Assembly: GCA_964385195.1 (NCBI GenBank)
Contig: CAYLOC010000004.1
Span: 1 to 41,523, forward strand
Direction: 5' to 3'
DNA length: 41,523 nt
Origin: CAYLOC01 sp964385195
GTDB lineage: Bacteria > Actinomycetota > Actinomycetes > Propionibacteriales > Nocardioidaceae
The notes under the pieces were generated by a model. The model saw only the letters and a program-made list of their open reading frames with translations. It did no database searches and had not been told where the DNA came from. Positions 33,654 through 41,385 of the stretch are shown here, piece after piece. The first letter of the stretch is position 1. Each line of letters starts with the position of its first letter. Made by a program: the position numbers and the translations under genes.

Positions 33654-33947
33654 ATGGGCGGAAAGCAACTGAACGTCAACCGTGGCGTGATGGAAGACCA
33701 CACCGACCGTGTTTCCAGGGAGTATGCCAACGCACAGAGCGCCTACGAGCTCAACGCGAACACGCGGCAGGCGTTCGGTGACGACACGGATGGCGGGATC
33801 GCCTCCGCGGAGAACCAGGCACGCGCGCAAGCGCAGCGGCACAACCAGGAACAGGTGGACGCGGCTGGACGTAAGGGTCTCCGTGGAGTCCAGGAGAACA
33901 TGGAGGAACTGCTGAGTCACGCTCAGCGCAGCACTCGCGAGCTCTAG
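33654..33947 (+). CDS. Small putative type VII substrate without WXG motif
   Basis: 97 aa, the length of WXG100 proteins, helical and polar with Gln/Asn/Arg/Glu. It has no Trp at all. A break, FGDDTDGGIASAEN (41-54), divides two helices, as WXG does in the family. No YxxxD/E motif is present after its two Tyr residues. The ATG has AGGAGGAG upstream. It starts 36 bp after the previous small gene, so the two may form a heterodimer; this is inference from size and context only. Confidence 0.75.
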   Translation: MGGKQLNVNRGVMEDHTDRVSREYANAQSAYELNANTRQAFGDDTDGGIASAENQARAQAQRHNQEQVDAAGRKGLRGVQENMEELLSHAQRSTREL

Positions 33948-33981
33948 ACCTAGCCGTTCCGCACGATGACAGGAGGGTGCA

Positions 33982-34728
33982 GTGGCGAGCATCAACAACT
34001 TAGACGTCGACCCGGATGCGCTGTACTGCGCAGGCAAGAACGTTGCGGGCCTCAACGGCGACGCTAACAGCCACTGCTCCCTCCTGCGCGGCGCTGTCTC
34101 GGAGAGTGAGGGCATCGTCACCCACCCCCGGGTCCGGGGCGCGGTGGCGGACTTCGCTTCCCGGTCGGTACTGGACCCGTCGACGAAGCTACCCAAGATG
34201 ATCACCGACCTCGGTTATGGGACAGCCAATGTCGGGGCGGTGACACGAGACGCCGACAACGAGACCGGGCATCGGCAGAAGGGCCACACGGACACCTCGC
34301 TCAATCTCGGGGCGAAAGTGAACGGCTCGGCAGCACAGCGCGACGCGGGATACACTGCCCCGCCCCCCGGTGGTGGGCCCGTGCCCGGGCCGACCAGTGG
34401 TCCGGTGCCTGGCCCCACTGGGGGGCAAGGGACTGGTCCCGGAGAAGAGCCCTACGGTGAGCACGGGCATATCGTCCAGCCCGTCGCTACCGATCCCTAC
34501 GACGGTGGCGACCACCGCATGGAGACCGGCCCGGAAGGGCCGATCGCCTCCGATCGCTACGACGACGGCCACCGCATGGAGACCGGCCCCGAGTCACCCC
34601 TACCGAGATCCGAGGGCCACGAGCCGTACGGTGAGCACGGTCACATCGTTGACCCCACGAACCTGAGTGCTGAGCAGCAGCCACACGGGCAACATGGCCA
34701 TTACGTGTGGCCACTCGATGAGCGCTGA
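33982..34728 (+). CDS. Putative type VII-associated protein with His-rich repeats
   Basis: 248 aa. The first ~110 residues are helical (LDVDPDALYCAGKNVAGLNG and so on) and look like an Esx-type N-terminus. A Pro/Gly linker with GPVPGPT repeats follows (about 127-155). The C-terminus holds repeats: PYGEHGHIV at 157-165 and 215-223, PHGQHGHYV at 234-242, and HRMETGPE at 178-185 and 197-204. The H-G-H spacing suggests metal binding, but that is inference. No signal peptide is present, so export would have to go through the type VII machine. GTG 33982 has AGGAGG upstream. Confidence 0.72.
   Translation: MASINNLDVDPDALYCAGKNVAGLNGDANSHCSLLRGAVSESEGIVTHPRVRGAVADFASRSVLDPSTKLPKMITDLGYGTANVGAVTRDADNETGHRQKGHTDTSLNLGAKVNGSAAQRDAGYTAPPPGGGPVPGPTSGPVPGPTGGQGTGPGEEPYGEHGHIVQPVATDPYDGGDHRMETGPEGPIASDRYDDGHRMETGPESPLPRSEGHEPYGEHGHIVDPTNLSAEQQPHGQHGHYVWPLDER
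34449..34710 (+). repeat. Intragenic repeats coding the His-rich motifs
   Basis: Two near-identical DNA units encode PYGEHGHIV (around 34450 and 34624), a third diverged unit lies near 34681, and two units encode HRMETGPE (around 34513 and 34570). The copies differ mainly at third codon positions, so the repeat is old and kept at protein level. Confidence 0.6.
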
Positions 34729-34739
34729 CCGTGCTCTGT

Positions 34740-34754
34740 GGCCGCGAATCGGCC
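34740..34754. terminator. Candidate bidirectional hairpin between convergent genes
   Basis: GGCCG and CGGCC flank a five-base loop CGAAT in the 42-bp gap between the His-repeat gene and the membrane protein gene on the other strand. A second inverted repeat, CCACACG/CGTGTGG, lies at 34681-34710 inside the end of the first gene. Neither has a T-tract. Confidence 0.35.
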
Positions 34755-34770
34755 GACTCTCAACAACTGC

Positions 34771-35337
34771 TCACAGTGGTCGAACGCTCGCGACCTTCCA
34801 TTCGCCGTGCTCGCGCTGTAGATACACCACGATGACGGCAGCGGCCCGGATCCTTGCCTGTGCGGCCTGGGGTGAGTTGTCGTCTGCGGCCGGGCTCCGG
34901 CCAGCTAACGAGCCGGCCACCACCACCAGCGCCTTGTGGTCAGTGAGTGCGAGATCGCGAGACCAGGCGACGTTGAGGGCCACACGTTGGTGCTGCGCAC
35001 AGAATTCTTGACGGGTGCCTTCCTGTTGCTGACGCGCGGCGGACAGTGACGCGTACACGTCACGACAATCGGAGGCAGCGGCATAGCGACGCGCAACTTG
35101 TTCCGTTTCCGATTGCGGTGGTCTTCGCGTCATCAGGAACGTTGCCATCACGGCCGCGGCGGCGAGGGCTATGACGACCAGCCCGCCGATGAGGACCTTG
35201 CCCCGGGGCCCGCGCCTGTCTTTAAGGTCGTCGGGGCCGGAAGTCTTCTCGACACTGGATACCTCAGAGGGATGTAGCCAGGCCGTCGGTGGTTCCGAAC
35301 CCGGATTACCGTGAGCAAACTCATCGTCACGTGTCAC
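34771..35337 (-). CDS. Single-pass membrane protein of the type VII locus (unknown function)
   Basis: 188 aa. The N-terminal cytoplasmic part has the motif PPTAWLHPSE (17-26), which I recall from the cytoplasmic ends of actinobacterial membrane proteases, though no protease domain follows. A helix at about 48-69 leads to an extracytoplasmic domain (TEQVARRYAAASDCRDVYAS to REHGEWKVASVRP) of NTF2-like or Mce-associated appearance with two Cys. GTG 35337 is preceded by GGAGG seven bases away; an ATG at 35418 would overlap the lipoprotein gene by 47 bp. It is last in the operon with the lipoprotein and the large substrate. Confidence 0.72.
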   Translation of the reverse strand: MTRDDEFAHGNPGSEPPTAWLHPSEVSSVEKTSGPDDLKDRRGPRGKVLIGGLVVIALAAAAVMATFLMTRRPPQSETEQVARRYAAASDCRDVYASLSAARQQQEGTRQEFCAQHQRVALNVAWSRDLALTDHKALVVVAGSLAGRSPAADDNSPQAAQARIRAAAVIVVYLQREHGEWKVASVRPL

Positions 35338-35371
35338 GACCAAACCTCCGCCGCTGGTGAAAGATTCCGCC

Positions 35372-36163
35372 CTACTTGCCGGAGTTTGCCTTCTTGACTG
35401 ACGTCCCCCATCGCTCACACCGTGTTTGAAAGGTGGCGCTAGGGCGTTCGCTGTCAGACGCTACCTTCCACCGTTGGCCATGGCCAGGGACCCGGACCTT
35501 CTGGACTCCCAACATCCACGACTTGACCAGCCAGCCCGTCGATGATGAGTTCCGATGGGCGACGTAGCACGTCGCAAACTGCACATGCGTCGACGTGCTC
35601 TTCGTAGGGCTGTCGAACCAAATCCACGAGGGGCCCGTGAGCTGACCCGGCTGCAGATCCTTGTACGTGTCCCACATGGCGGCGAGGGGACCGTTCGTTG
35701 CCACCGCGGGGAACCAACGTACGGGACCGACGGTCGGGGTAGCCGCGGCTAGGGTTCTCAAGGCCTCGTAGCGTTGGCCAGCAAGATAGGCCAGTTTCAC
35801 CGGCTTGCTCTGCTCCTTCGGCAGCCGCCAGTGGATCCGACTACCCTTCGGCCCGCTCATGGGGATCGCCGCTACCGCCCGGCCGAAGTCGACCGTCGCC
35901 GGCGGGTTCTCCGGGATCGGTGACGCGGTCTCCCGCGCGGATGGCGAGTGGGAAGGGACGGCGGTGTCAGAGGACGCAGGCGAAGACTCGGCGGGAGACG
36001 GCGTGTCGGCAGGGCCAGAATGCGTGTCATTACCAGTGCACGCCGAGAGGACAGCAACCAGGGCGAGCGCGACCGCAACAGCTGGCCGGTACCATCGATG
36101 CGCACGAGGACACCGACTGGTTGTCACGGCGGTGTGCTGCCCCCCGTGGCCGCTACTGTTCAT
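35372..36163 (-). CDS. Lipoprotein of the type VII locus (unknown function)
   Basis: 263 aa. A long N-region is followed by a hydrophobic segment ending in the lipobox LSAC, then a Ser/Thr/Pro/Glu-rich linker (about 45-88). The outer domain contains RIHWRLPKEQ, LTGPSWIWFDSPTKS and SWMLGVQKVRVPGHGQRW; it is Trp-rich with two Cys. No domain is recognised. The first 11 bases overlap the substrate gene, so it is co-translated. A GTG at 36127 would shorten the unusually long N-region. It may anchor or shield the large substrate at the surface. Confidence 0.75.
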   Translation of the reverse strand: MNSSGHGGQHTAVTTSRCPRAHRWYRPAVAVALALVAVLSACTGNDTHSGPADTPSPAESSPASSDTAVPSHSPSARETASPIPENPPATVDFGRAVAAIPMSGPKGSRIHWRLPKEQSKPVKLAYLAGQRYEALRTLAAATPTVGPVRWFPAVATNGPLAAMWDTYKDLQPGQLTGPSWIWFDSPTKSTSTHVQFATCYVAHRNSSSTGWLVKSWMLGVQKVRVPGHGQRWKVASDSERPSATFQTRCERWGTSVKKANSGK

Positions 36164-39050
36164 AGGCGCTGGTGTCCAACTGCTCCGGCGCCGGACCGTC
36201 GGGACCGTTCAAATCGGGGTACATCTCGCGTGGTCCATCCTCCCATGGATCGTCACCATACCCCTCCGGGACATTGTCGCCGTACAGCCACCGCTCCGCC
36301 GAACGATCGTTGGACCAGCCATCCGGGTCGTTGATGTCATTGTCGTAGTGAGACCCATTGGCGACGTCATCCCTGGCGGTATCAAACACCGCCGGATCGG
36401 TTTGGTTCGTCCCATGATGATGGCTGGGCCACACATCGTTGTAGTAGTCGCTGACCACGGCACTGAGCGAGGTTTGCGGATCTTCCCTACTCTCTATGTC
36501 AGCCAGGCTCTTGGCTGAGTAACTGCCGTCCGCGTTTTGGGTCACGATTCCGTCAATGTCGTAATGACCGCTGTTGATGGCTTCAGAGCCCTGATTCTGT
36601 GTCTGGAGCATGGCACCGAACAACAGATAGTCCCGTGTGTGGCTGGATCCTTTCTGGTCAGCATCAAAGAGCCCCTCTCGTACCTGTGGTGCATAGGGAA
36701 CCGGGTCCGGCCCATCGTCAATCACCTGGTCGACGATCCCGGTCCCCGCCCCCGCGCCGACGGCCAGGAATGGCGCCAGCTCGGGCTGGACGGCACCACC
36801 GATAGTGGCGGCGGTGCCGATCGTGAAGTTCAGAGCTGATTTGAGGGCGGCGTGCCGACGTACCGCCGCGTCGTGGGCCGCCTGCGCCTGATCGTCCTTG
36901 TCTTCTTGATGGTCGATCGCAGACTCGTAGTCCGAAGCAGTGATATTGCCGTCGAGACGTCCCGCGTAGGCCATCGCCTCGTGCACCTGTGTCGGTGTCC
37001 CGTGGTCAAGTGCATGGGAAATGAGCCCTTGGGAATACACCGTTGCGGCGGCGTGGAATCGAACTGCGTCGGAGTCCCCGGCACCAGACACAAACTGCAA
37101 GAAGTTCGCCCGAGTTGCATCGTCCATGTCAAGGGTAAAGGGAATTTCCCTCCCGAGGGCATCTTCGCCACCGACAATCACATCCACGTCGGGATCGTAG
37201 TGGCCATCATCATCGATGCCGTCGCCCGTTCCGTTGGCACCGAATGTGTCCATCCACGTGATACCGGAGTCAATCACTGCATCGGACACCTGCTCGTTCA
37301 TCCGAGCCCCATATTGGAAATGGTCACTTGCGATCTCGGTGAAGAGTGCCTTCGCAGCCTCAGCCTGAGTGTAGCTTCCGCCACCGCCGTCGGGGTCGCG
37401 ATCTGTACCCGCGCGAATCACGTCAGCGGCACCACTCCCAGCGTCCCAGTTCATGCCGAGGAGGGCATTGCGGTCGTCTCCGTCGAGCAGCATGTTCGCG
37501 GACGCATCCTCGTTCCGGGCAGTGACTCCGAGCAACGTGCTGACGGGGTAATCCGATAACGTCGTCTGCAGGCCCTGCCACTCTTCCTCGTTGACCCCAC
37601 CCCACCCCGTGAGGCGCCGGGCGTTTGCCTGTAACGCGTTCAGATCCTGTTTTGCCTGGATCGCGTACTCACCGAGATCCTGTGAGAACTCCGAGCCTCC
37701 GGTGACGGTCGAGGCCGCCATGAGAGACGCGAACCCACGGAACTTCTCCAAGTTCTGGACATGCGAGAGGGAGTCGGACTCCGGGTGGCCGTGCTCGTCG
37801 ACGTCGCCCCATCGATAGCCGTGGGCGGACTCGCCGATCCGCATCGACATCAGGTCCTGGATTGCCTGCGGCATGTCGTGGACGTCGAGGACGCCGTCCT
37901 TGTTGAGGTCGAACTCACGGAGTGTGGGGCTGAACGCCCCGCGGCCGATCCGGACTGTGTTGTCGTACTGGGTCACTCGTTGCAGGCTGGGCCGCGACAG
38001 ATTAAGGATCGCATTACTGACGACTCCGACGTAGGAGGTCATCATGCCCTGCTGGGCATACCCCGGTACAGGTGGCAGGTGGCTGGACACGGTCTTGGAG
38101 AGCCCGGCCAGGTCGTCGGCACCAACGGTGTTGAACCACGTGAAGAGGTAGGAGTGCTCCGCCGCGGTCATCTTCCCGCCATTGGCGAGCCGGTCGTTGA
38201 TGATCTTGATGAACCGCTCAGCCTGCCCGATCTGAGCGAGCACACCTGCATCGTCGACTTTGCCGTCCACCGCACCCTTCAGGAGCTTGGCGTCCACCCT
38301 GGCCTGCCCGCTCACCATCGCTGTCACATCCGCGGACGGGTTACGAACACCAAGGAGGTGGGGCATGACCTGCGCAAGCTCTGGATGGTTCTTGAGGTAG
38401 GTCTCGACTTCCTTGTCACTCATCGAGGAGAAGTCCGGAAGTTCTCCGGCTTCGATTTTTGCCTGTACCGCCTTGGCATAGTCCTGGGCGGTGAAGTGCA
38501 CGTTCGGAAAGTACTCTGGAGCGTCCAAGGGCATGTAGCCCAAGTAGAACAATTTTCGGATGTTCGCCTTGCTGGAGTTATTGAGCATCGACACAACCTG
38601 CTCTGCGACGTCGTCGAGGTTGCTCTCGGCAGTGCGGTACTGGCGGTTGCCGGACGAGATGGCCCCTTGCCTCATTTCCTCGGCCGTCTCTCCACCCCGG
38701 CGGTACTCAGGCTGGTGATGGAGCACGAACATCATCGAGTTGACCTGGTTGACCTCACCGTCGAAGACGTCGACACCATGGGCGAAGAGTCGCAGGGTCG
38801 CTGCCGCATACATCGTCTCGCGACCCAGTTTCGACGCCGTCGACGTCGCGTCCTCGGGTGCAGCCGCAACCGGGCCGTGCAGATCTCCTTCCACTGCCGC
38901 CACCGCGGACCGGTGCTCCTTATCGACCTCGCCGGCCAATGCATGCACCGCCCGCGCACGCCCGTGCACGTTCTCCGCAGAAGACCGGATATCGTCTCCC
39001 GTTACCGGATAGTGCTCCCATCGTCCGTACACCCGCTCCGGCGACCCCAT
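36153..39050 (-). CDS. Large putative type VII substrate with EF-hand loop
   Basis: 965 aa without signal peptide. The first ~105 residues are helical, in the manner of ESX/LXG-type N-termini. A long alpha-helical middle part resembles DUF6571-like actinobacterial proteins, though this is only layout and recall. Residues 381-392, DLNKDGVLDVHD, are a perfect EF-hand calcium loop (D, N, D, G, D, D at positions 1, 3, 5, 6, 9, 12). Around 640 a second acidic run, GDGIDDDGHYDPDVD, occurs. A hydrophobic Gly/Ala stretch (about 760-800) precedes a very acidic tail. AAGGAGCG lies just before ATG 39050. A toxin function is possible but no catalytic motif is seen. Confidence 0.78.
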   Translation of the reverse strand: MGSPERVYGRWEHYPVTGDDIRSSAENVHGRARAVHALAGEVDKEHRSAVAAVEGDLHGPVAAAPEDATSTASKLGRETMYAAATLRLFAHGVDVFDGEVNQVNSMMFVLHHQPEYRRGGETAEEMRQGAISSGNRQYRTAESNLDDVAEQVVSMLNNSSKANIRKLFYLGYMPLDAPEYFPNVHFTAQDYAKAVQAKIEAGELPDFSSMSDKEVETYLKNHPELAQVMPHLLGVRNPSADVTAMVSGQARVDAKLLKGAVDGKVDDAGVLAQIGQAERFIKIINDRLANGGKMTAAEHSYLFTWFNTVGADDLAGLSKTVSSHLPPVPGYAQQGMMTSYVGVVSNAILNLSRPSLQRVTQYDNTVRIGRGAFSPTLREFDLNKDGVLDVHDMPQAIQDLMSMRIGESAHGYRWGDVDEHGHPESDSLSHVQNLEKFRGFASLMAASTVTGGSEFSQDLGEYAIQAKQDLNALQANARRLTGWGGVNEEEWQGLQTTLSDYPVSTLLGVTARNEDASANMLLDGDDRNALLGMNWDAGSGAADVIRAGTDRDPDGGGGSYTQAEAAKALFTEIASDHFQYGARMNEQVSDAVIDSGITWMDTFGANGTGDGIDDDGHYDPDVDVIVGGEDALGREIPFTLDMDDATRANFLQFVSGAGDSDAVRFHAAATVYSQGLISHALDHGTPTQVHEAMAYAGRLDGNITASDYESAIDHQEDKDDQAQAAHDAAVRRHAALKSALNFTIGTAATIGGAVQPELAPFLAVGAGAGTGIVDQVIDDGPDPVPYAPQVREGLFDADQKGSSHTRDYLLFGAMLQTQNQGSEAINSGHYDIDGIVTQNADGSYSAKSLADIESREDPQTSLSAVVSDYYNDVWPSHHHGTNQTDPAVFDTARDDVANGSHYDNDINDPDGWSNDRSAERWLYGDNVPEGYGDDPWEDGPREMYPDLNGPDGPAPEQLDTSAYEQ

Positions 39051-39077
39051 AGCGCTCCTTCCACCGACTGCAGGAAG

Positions 39078-39083
39078 ACACTA
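39078..39083 (-). promoter_or_regulatory. Candidate -10 element of the large-substrate operon
   Basis: TAGTGT on the minus strand lies 27 bases before ATG 39050, in the 61-bp gap after the cyclodeaminase gene, with AAGGAGCG between as ribosome-binding site. The same hexamer occurs at 33197-33202 before the small Esx-like genes. No good -35 is seen. Confidence 0.35.
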
Positions 39084-39111
39084 TTGGGTGAAAGGGTCAT
39101 CAGCGGGGGGA

Positions 39112-39687
39112 CTACGCGGCGGAATGTACCAACTCCTGGGCGGTGGCGACGAGGTCTGCTGTGCGGGTCAGAAACCGCTGCTCGCATCCGCCAAGGGAGA
39201 CGTTCGCTTCCACCAACTGCGCAGCGGATCGTACGGCAGCCTCAGCGAGCAACAGGCCGCTGCGCGCGTCGCCGCGGACGTCGGGCTTTCCGGAGACAGT
39301 CAGTTCCGCCGCGATCCGCGCGACGGTCACCGCCGCCTCGGCCACCTCGATCTGAAGATCGCTCGCGGCGGTGAGGGCCTCTCGAAGTTGGACGCGGCGG
39401 ACCCCATCGGCGTCCCGTGGCAGCCGTAGGGCGGCAAGCACGGCGGTGTACGCCGCGGCGTCGCTGTCGGCGAAGTGAAGGGCCTGGAGGCGCACCTTGT
39501 CGGCCTGGGCCGCCGCCGCTTCGTCAACTCCCGGACGTCCGGCGGAGAACCGCACGGCCATCGCGGTCAGCCCGGCCGCGAGGGCCACGGTCACGGCGGT
39601 CACCGAGCCGCCGCCGGGGGCAGCGGTACGCGCGGCCACGGACTCCACGAACTCGGCGAGTGACCGGTCGCCGTACGTCTCCGGCAT
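39112..39687 (-). CDS. Cyclodeaminase/methenyl-THF cyclohydrolase (FchA-like) family protein
   Basis: 191 aa, all-helical. The family signature AARTAAPGGGSVTAVTVALA is at 18-37, and SGKPDVRGDARSGLLLAEAA near 131-150 is the second conserved segment. Members convert formimino-THF to methenyl-THF or hydrolyse methenyl-THF to formyl-THF. Its start is three bases after the fhs stop. With fhs it would interconvert formate, formyl-THF and methenyl-THF. Length is that of stand-alone bacterial enzymes. Confidence 0.9.
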   Translation of the reverse strand: MPETYGDRSLAEFVESVAARTAAPGGGSVTAVTVALAAGLTAMAVRFSAGRPGVDEAAAAQADKVRLQALHFADSDAAAYTAVLAALRLPRDADGVRRVQLREALTAASDLQIEVAEAAVTVARIAAELTVSGKPDVRGDARSGLLLAEAAVRSAAQLVEANVSLGGCEQRFLTRTADLVATAQELVHSAA

Positions 39688-39690
39688 CGG

Positions 39691-41385
39691 TCAGAACAGT
39701 CCCACGGTGTGGTCGTTCTCGTCCAGGTCGACGTGGGCGGCTGCCGGGTCCGAGCCGAGACCCGGCATGGTCCGCATGTCCCCGCAGATCGGGTAGACGA
39801 AACCGGCGCCGACGGAGGCGCGTACCTCCCGGACGGGCAGGCTCCACCCGGTGGGTGCGCCCTTCAGCTTGGGGTCCGAGGACAGCGAAAGGTGGGTCTT
39901 GGCCAGGCACACGGGGAGGTCGCCGAACCCCGCCTTCTCGTAGGTGTTCAGCTGCCGGGTGGCCGCCGGGGAGTAGTCCACACCGTCCGCGCCGTACACC
40001 TTCGTTGCGACCGCTTCGATCTTGTCCCGGAGGCTGGCATGGTCGGGGTACAGCATGTGGAAGTCGCTCGGCTCTTGTGTCGCGTCCACCACCGCTTGGG
40101 CCAGGTCGGTCGCGCCCGCGCCGCCCTCGGTGAAGTGGTTCGACACCGCGCAGCGGGCGCCGGCCTGCTCGGCGATCTGGCGGATCGCTTCGTGCTCGGA
40201 CGGGTGGTCGGTGCCGAAGGCGTTAACGGCCACCACCGGTGAGACGCCGTGGATGCGGACGTTCTCGATCTGTTTCACCAGATTCGCGGCTCCGGCGTGG
40301 ACATCGTCGGGGTTCTCTGCGAGCAGGTTCTCCGGAAGGGGCTTTCCGGCGACGATGCGGTAGCGGCCCGAGTGCGCCTTCAGGGCCCGGACGGTGGCCA
40401 CGACCACCGCCGCGTCGGGAGACTCCCCCGACGCGCGACACTTGATGTTGAAGAAACGCTCGGCCCCCATGTCGGCGCCGAACCCTGCCTCGGTCACGAC
40501 GTACTCACCGCATCGCAGCGCGACCAGGTCTGCGATCACCGAAGAGTTGCCGGTGGCGATATTGCCGAAGGGCCCGCAGTGGACCAGGGCGGGGGTGTTC
40601 TCCGTCGTCTGCAAGAGGTTGGGCTTGATTGCCTCCCGCAGCAGCACCGTCATCGCACCCGCGGTGCTGAGTTGTTCCGCGGTGACCGGTTCTCCCTTCG
40701 TGGTGTAGCCGACCACGATCCGGCCCAGGCGGGCGCGCAGGTCACGCAGCGAGGTCGTCAGCGCCAACGTGGCCATCACCTCAGATGCGGCCGTGATGTC
40801 GAACCCGGTCTGGCGTGGTACGCCGTCCCCACGTCCGCCCAGCCCGATGACGATGTTTCGCAGCGCGCGGTCATCCACGTCGAGGACACGTCGCCAGGTG
40901 ATGCTGTGCGGGTCGATGTCGAGCGCATTACCCCGGTACAGGTGGTTGTCGAGCATCGCGCTGAGCAGGTTGTGGGCGGCGGTGACCGCGTGCATGTCCC
41001 CCGTCAGGTGAAGGTTGAGCTTCTCCATCGGGATCACCTGGCTGTACCCACCCCCCGCAGCACCGCCCTTGATGCCCAGCGCCGGGCCCATCGAAGCCTC
41101 CCGGATCGTCGCGATCGCGTTCTTTCCGAGATGTTTCATCCCCTGCACCAGACCGACGGTGGTCGTGGACTTGCCTTCCCCGAGCGGGGTGGGGGTGATG
41201 CCGGTGACGACGATGTACTTGGCACGGGGGCGGTGCGCAAGTTCCTCGACCGCCTCCAACTTGATTTTCATGACGTCGTCGCCGTACGGCTCGAGCAAAT
41301 GACGTTCCAGACCCATCTGGGCTGCGATATCGGCGATGGGGAGACGAGGGGACTTGCGGGCGATCTCGAGGTTGCTCGGGAACAT
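39691..41385 (-). CDS. fhs: Formate--tetrahydrofolate ligase
   Basis: 564 aa, full family length. The P-loop TPLGEGKS is within 66-73, with upstream YIVVTGITP; also present are REASMGPALGIKGGAAGGGY, the region around LNLHLTGDMHAVTAAHN, and the C-terminal VYPICGDMRTMPGLGSDPAA. It makes 10-formyl-THF from formate, THF and ATP. ATG 41385 has AAGGAGG with a five-base spacer; the open frame upstream to 41487 has no conserved sequence. It is followed immediately by the cyclodeaminase-family gene. The 138 bp upstream show no THF riboswitch that I could recognise. Confidence 0.97.
   Translation of the reverse strand: MFPSNLEIARKSPRLPIADIAAQMGLERHLLEPYGDDVMKIKLEAVEELAHRPRAKYIVVTGITPTPLGEGKSTTTVGLVQGMKHLGKNAIATIREASMGPALGIKGGAAGGGYSQVIPMEKLNLHLTGDMHAVTAAHNLLSAMLDNHLYRGNALDIDPHSITWRRVLDVDDRALRNIVIGLGGRGDGVPRQTGFDITAASEVMATLALTTSLRDLRARLGRIVVGYTTKGEPVTAEQLSTAGAMTVLLREAIKPNLLQTTENTPALVHCGPFGNIATGNSSVIADLVALRCGEYVVTEAGFGADMGAERFFNIKCRASGESPDAAVVVATVRALKAHSGRYRIVAGKPLPENLLAENPDDVHAGAANLVKQIENVRIHGVSPVVAVNAFGTDHPSEHEAIRQIAEQAGARCAVSNHFTEGGAGATDLAQAVVDATQEPSDFHMLYPDHASLRDKIEAVATKVYGADGVDYSPAATRQLNTYEKAGFGDLPVCLAKTHLSLSSDPKLKGAPTGWSLPVREVRASVGAGFVYPICGDMRTMPGLGSDPAAAHVDLDENDHTVGLF

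Noticed and set aside
34681..34710. Inverted repeat CCACACG/CGTGTGG
   Set aside because: It lies inside the coding end of the His-repeat gene, and codon constraints for Gln-His-Gly-His-Tyr-Val can account for it; no T-tract follows.
37761..39374. Plus-strand frame opposite the large type VII substrate
   Set aside because: No domain, crosses the promoter gap and the end of the next gene; the minus strand has the EF-hand and a ribosome-binding site.
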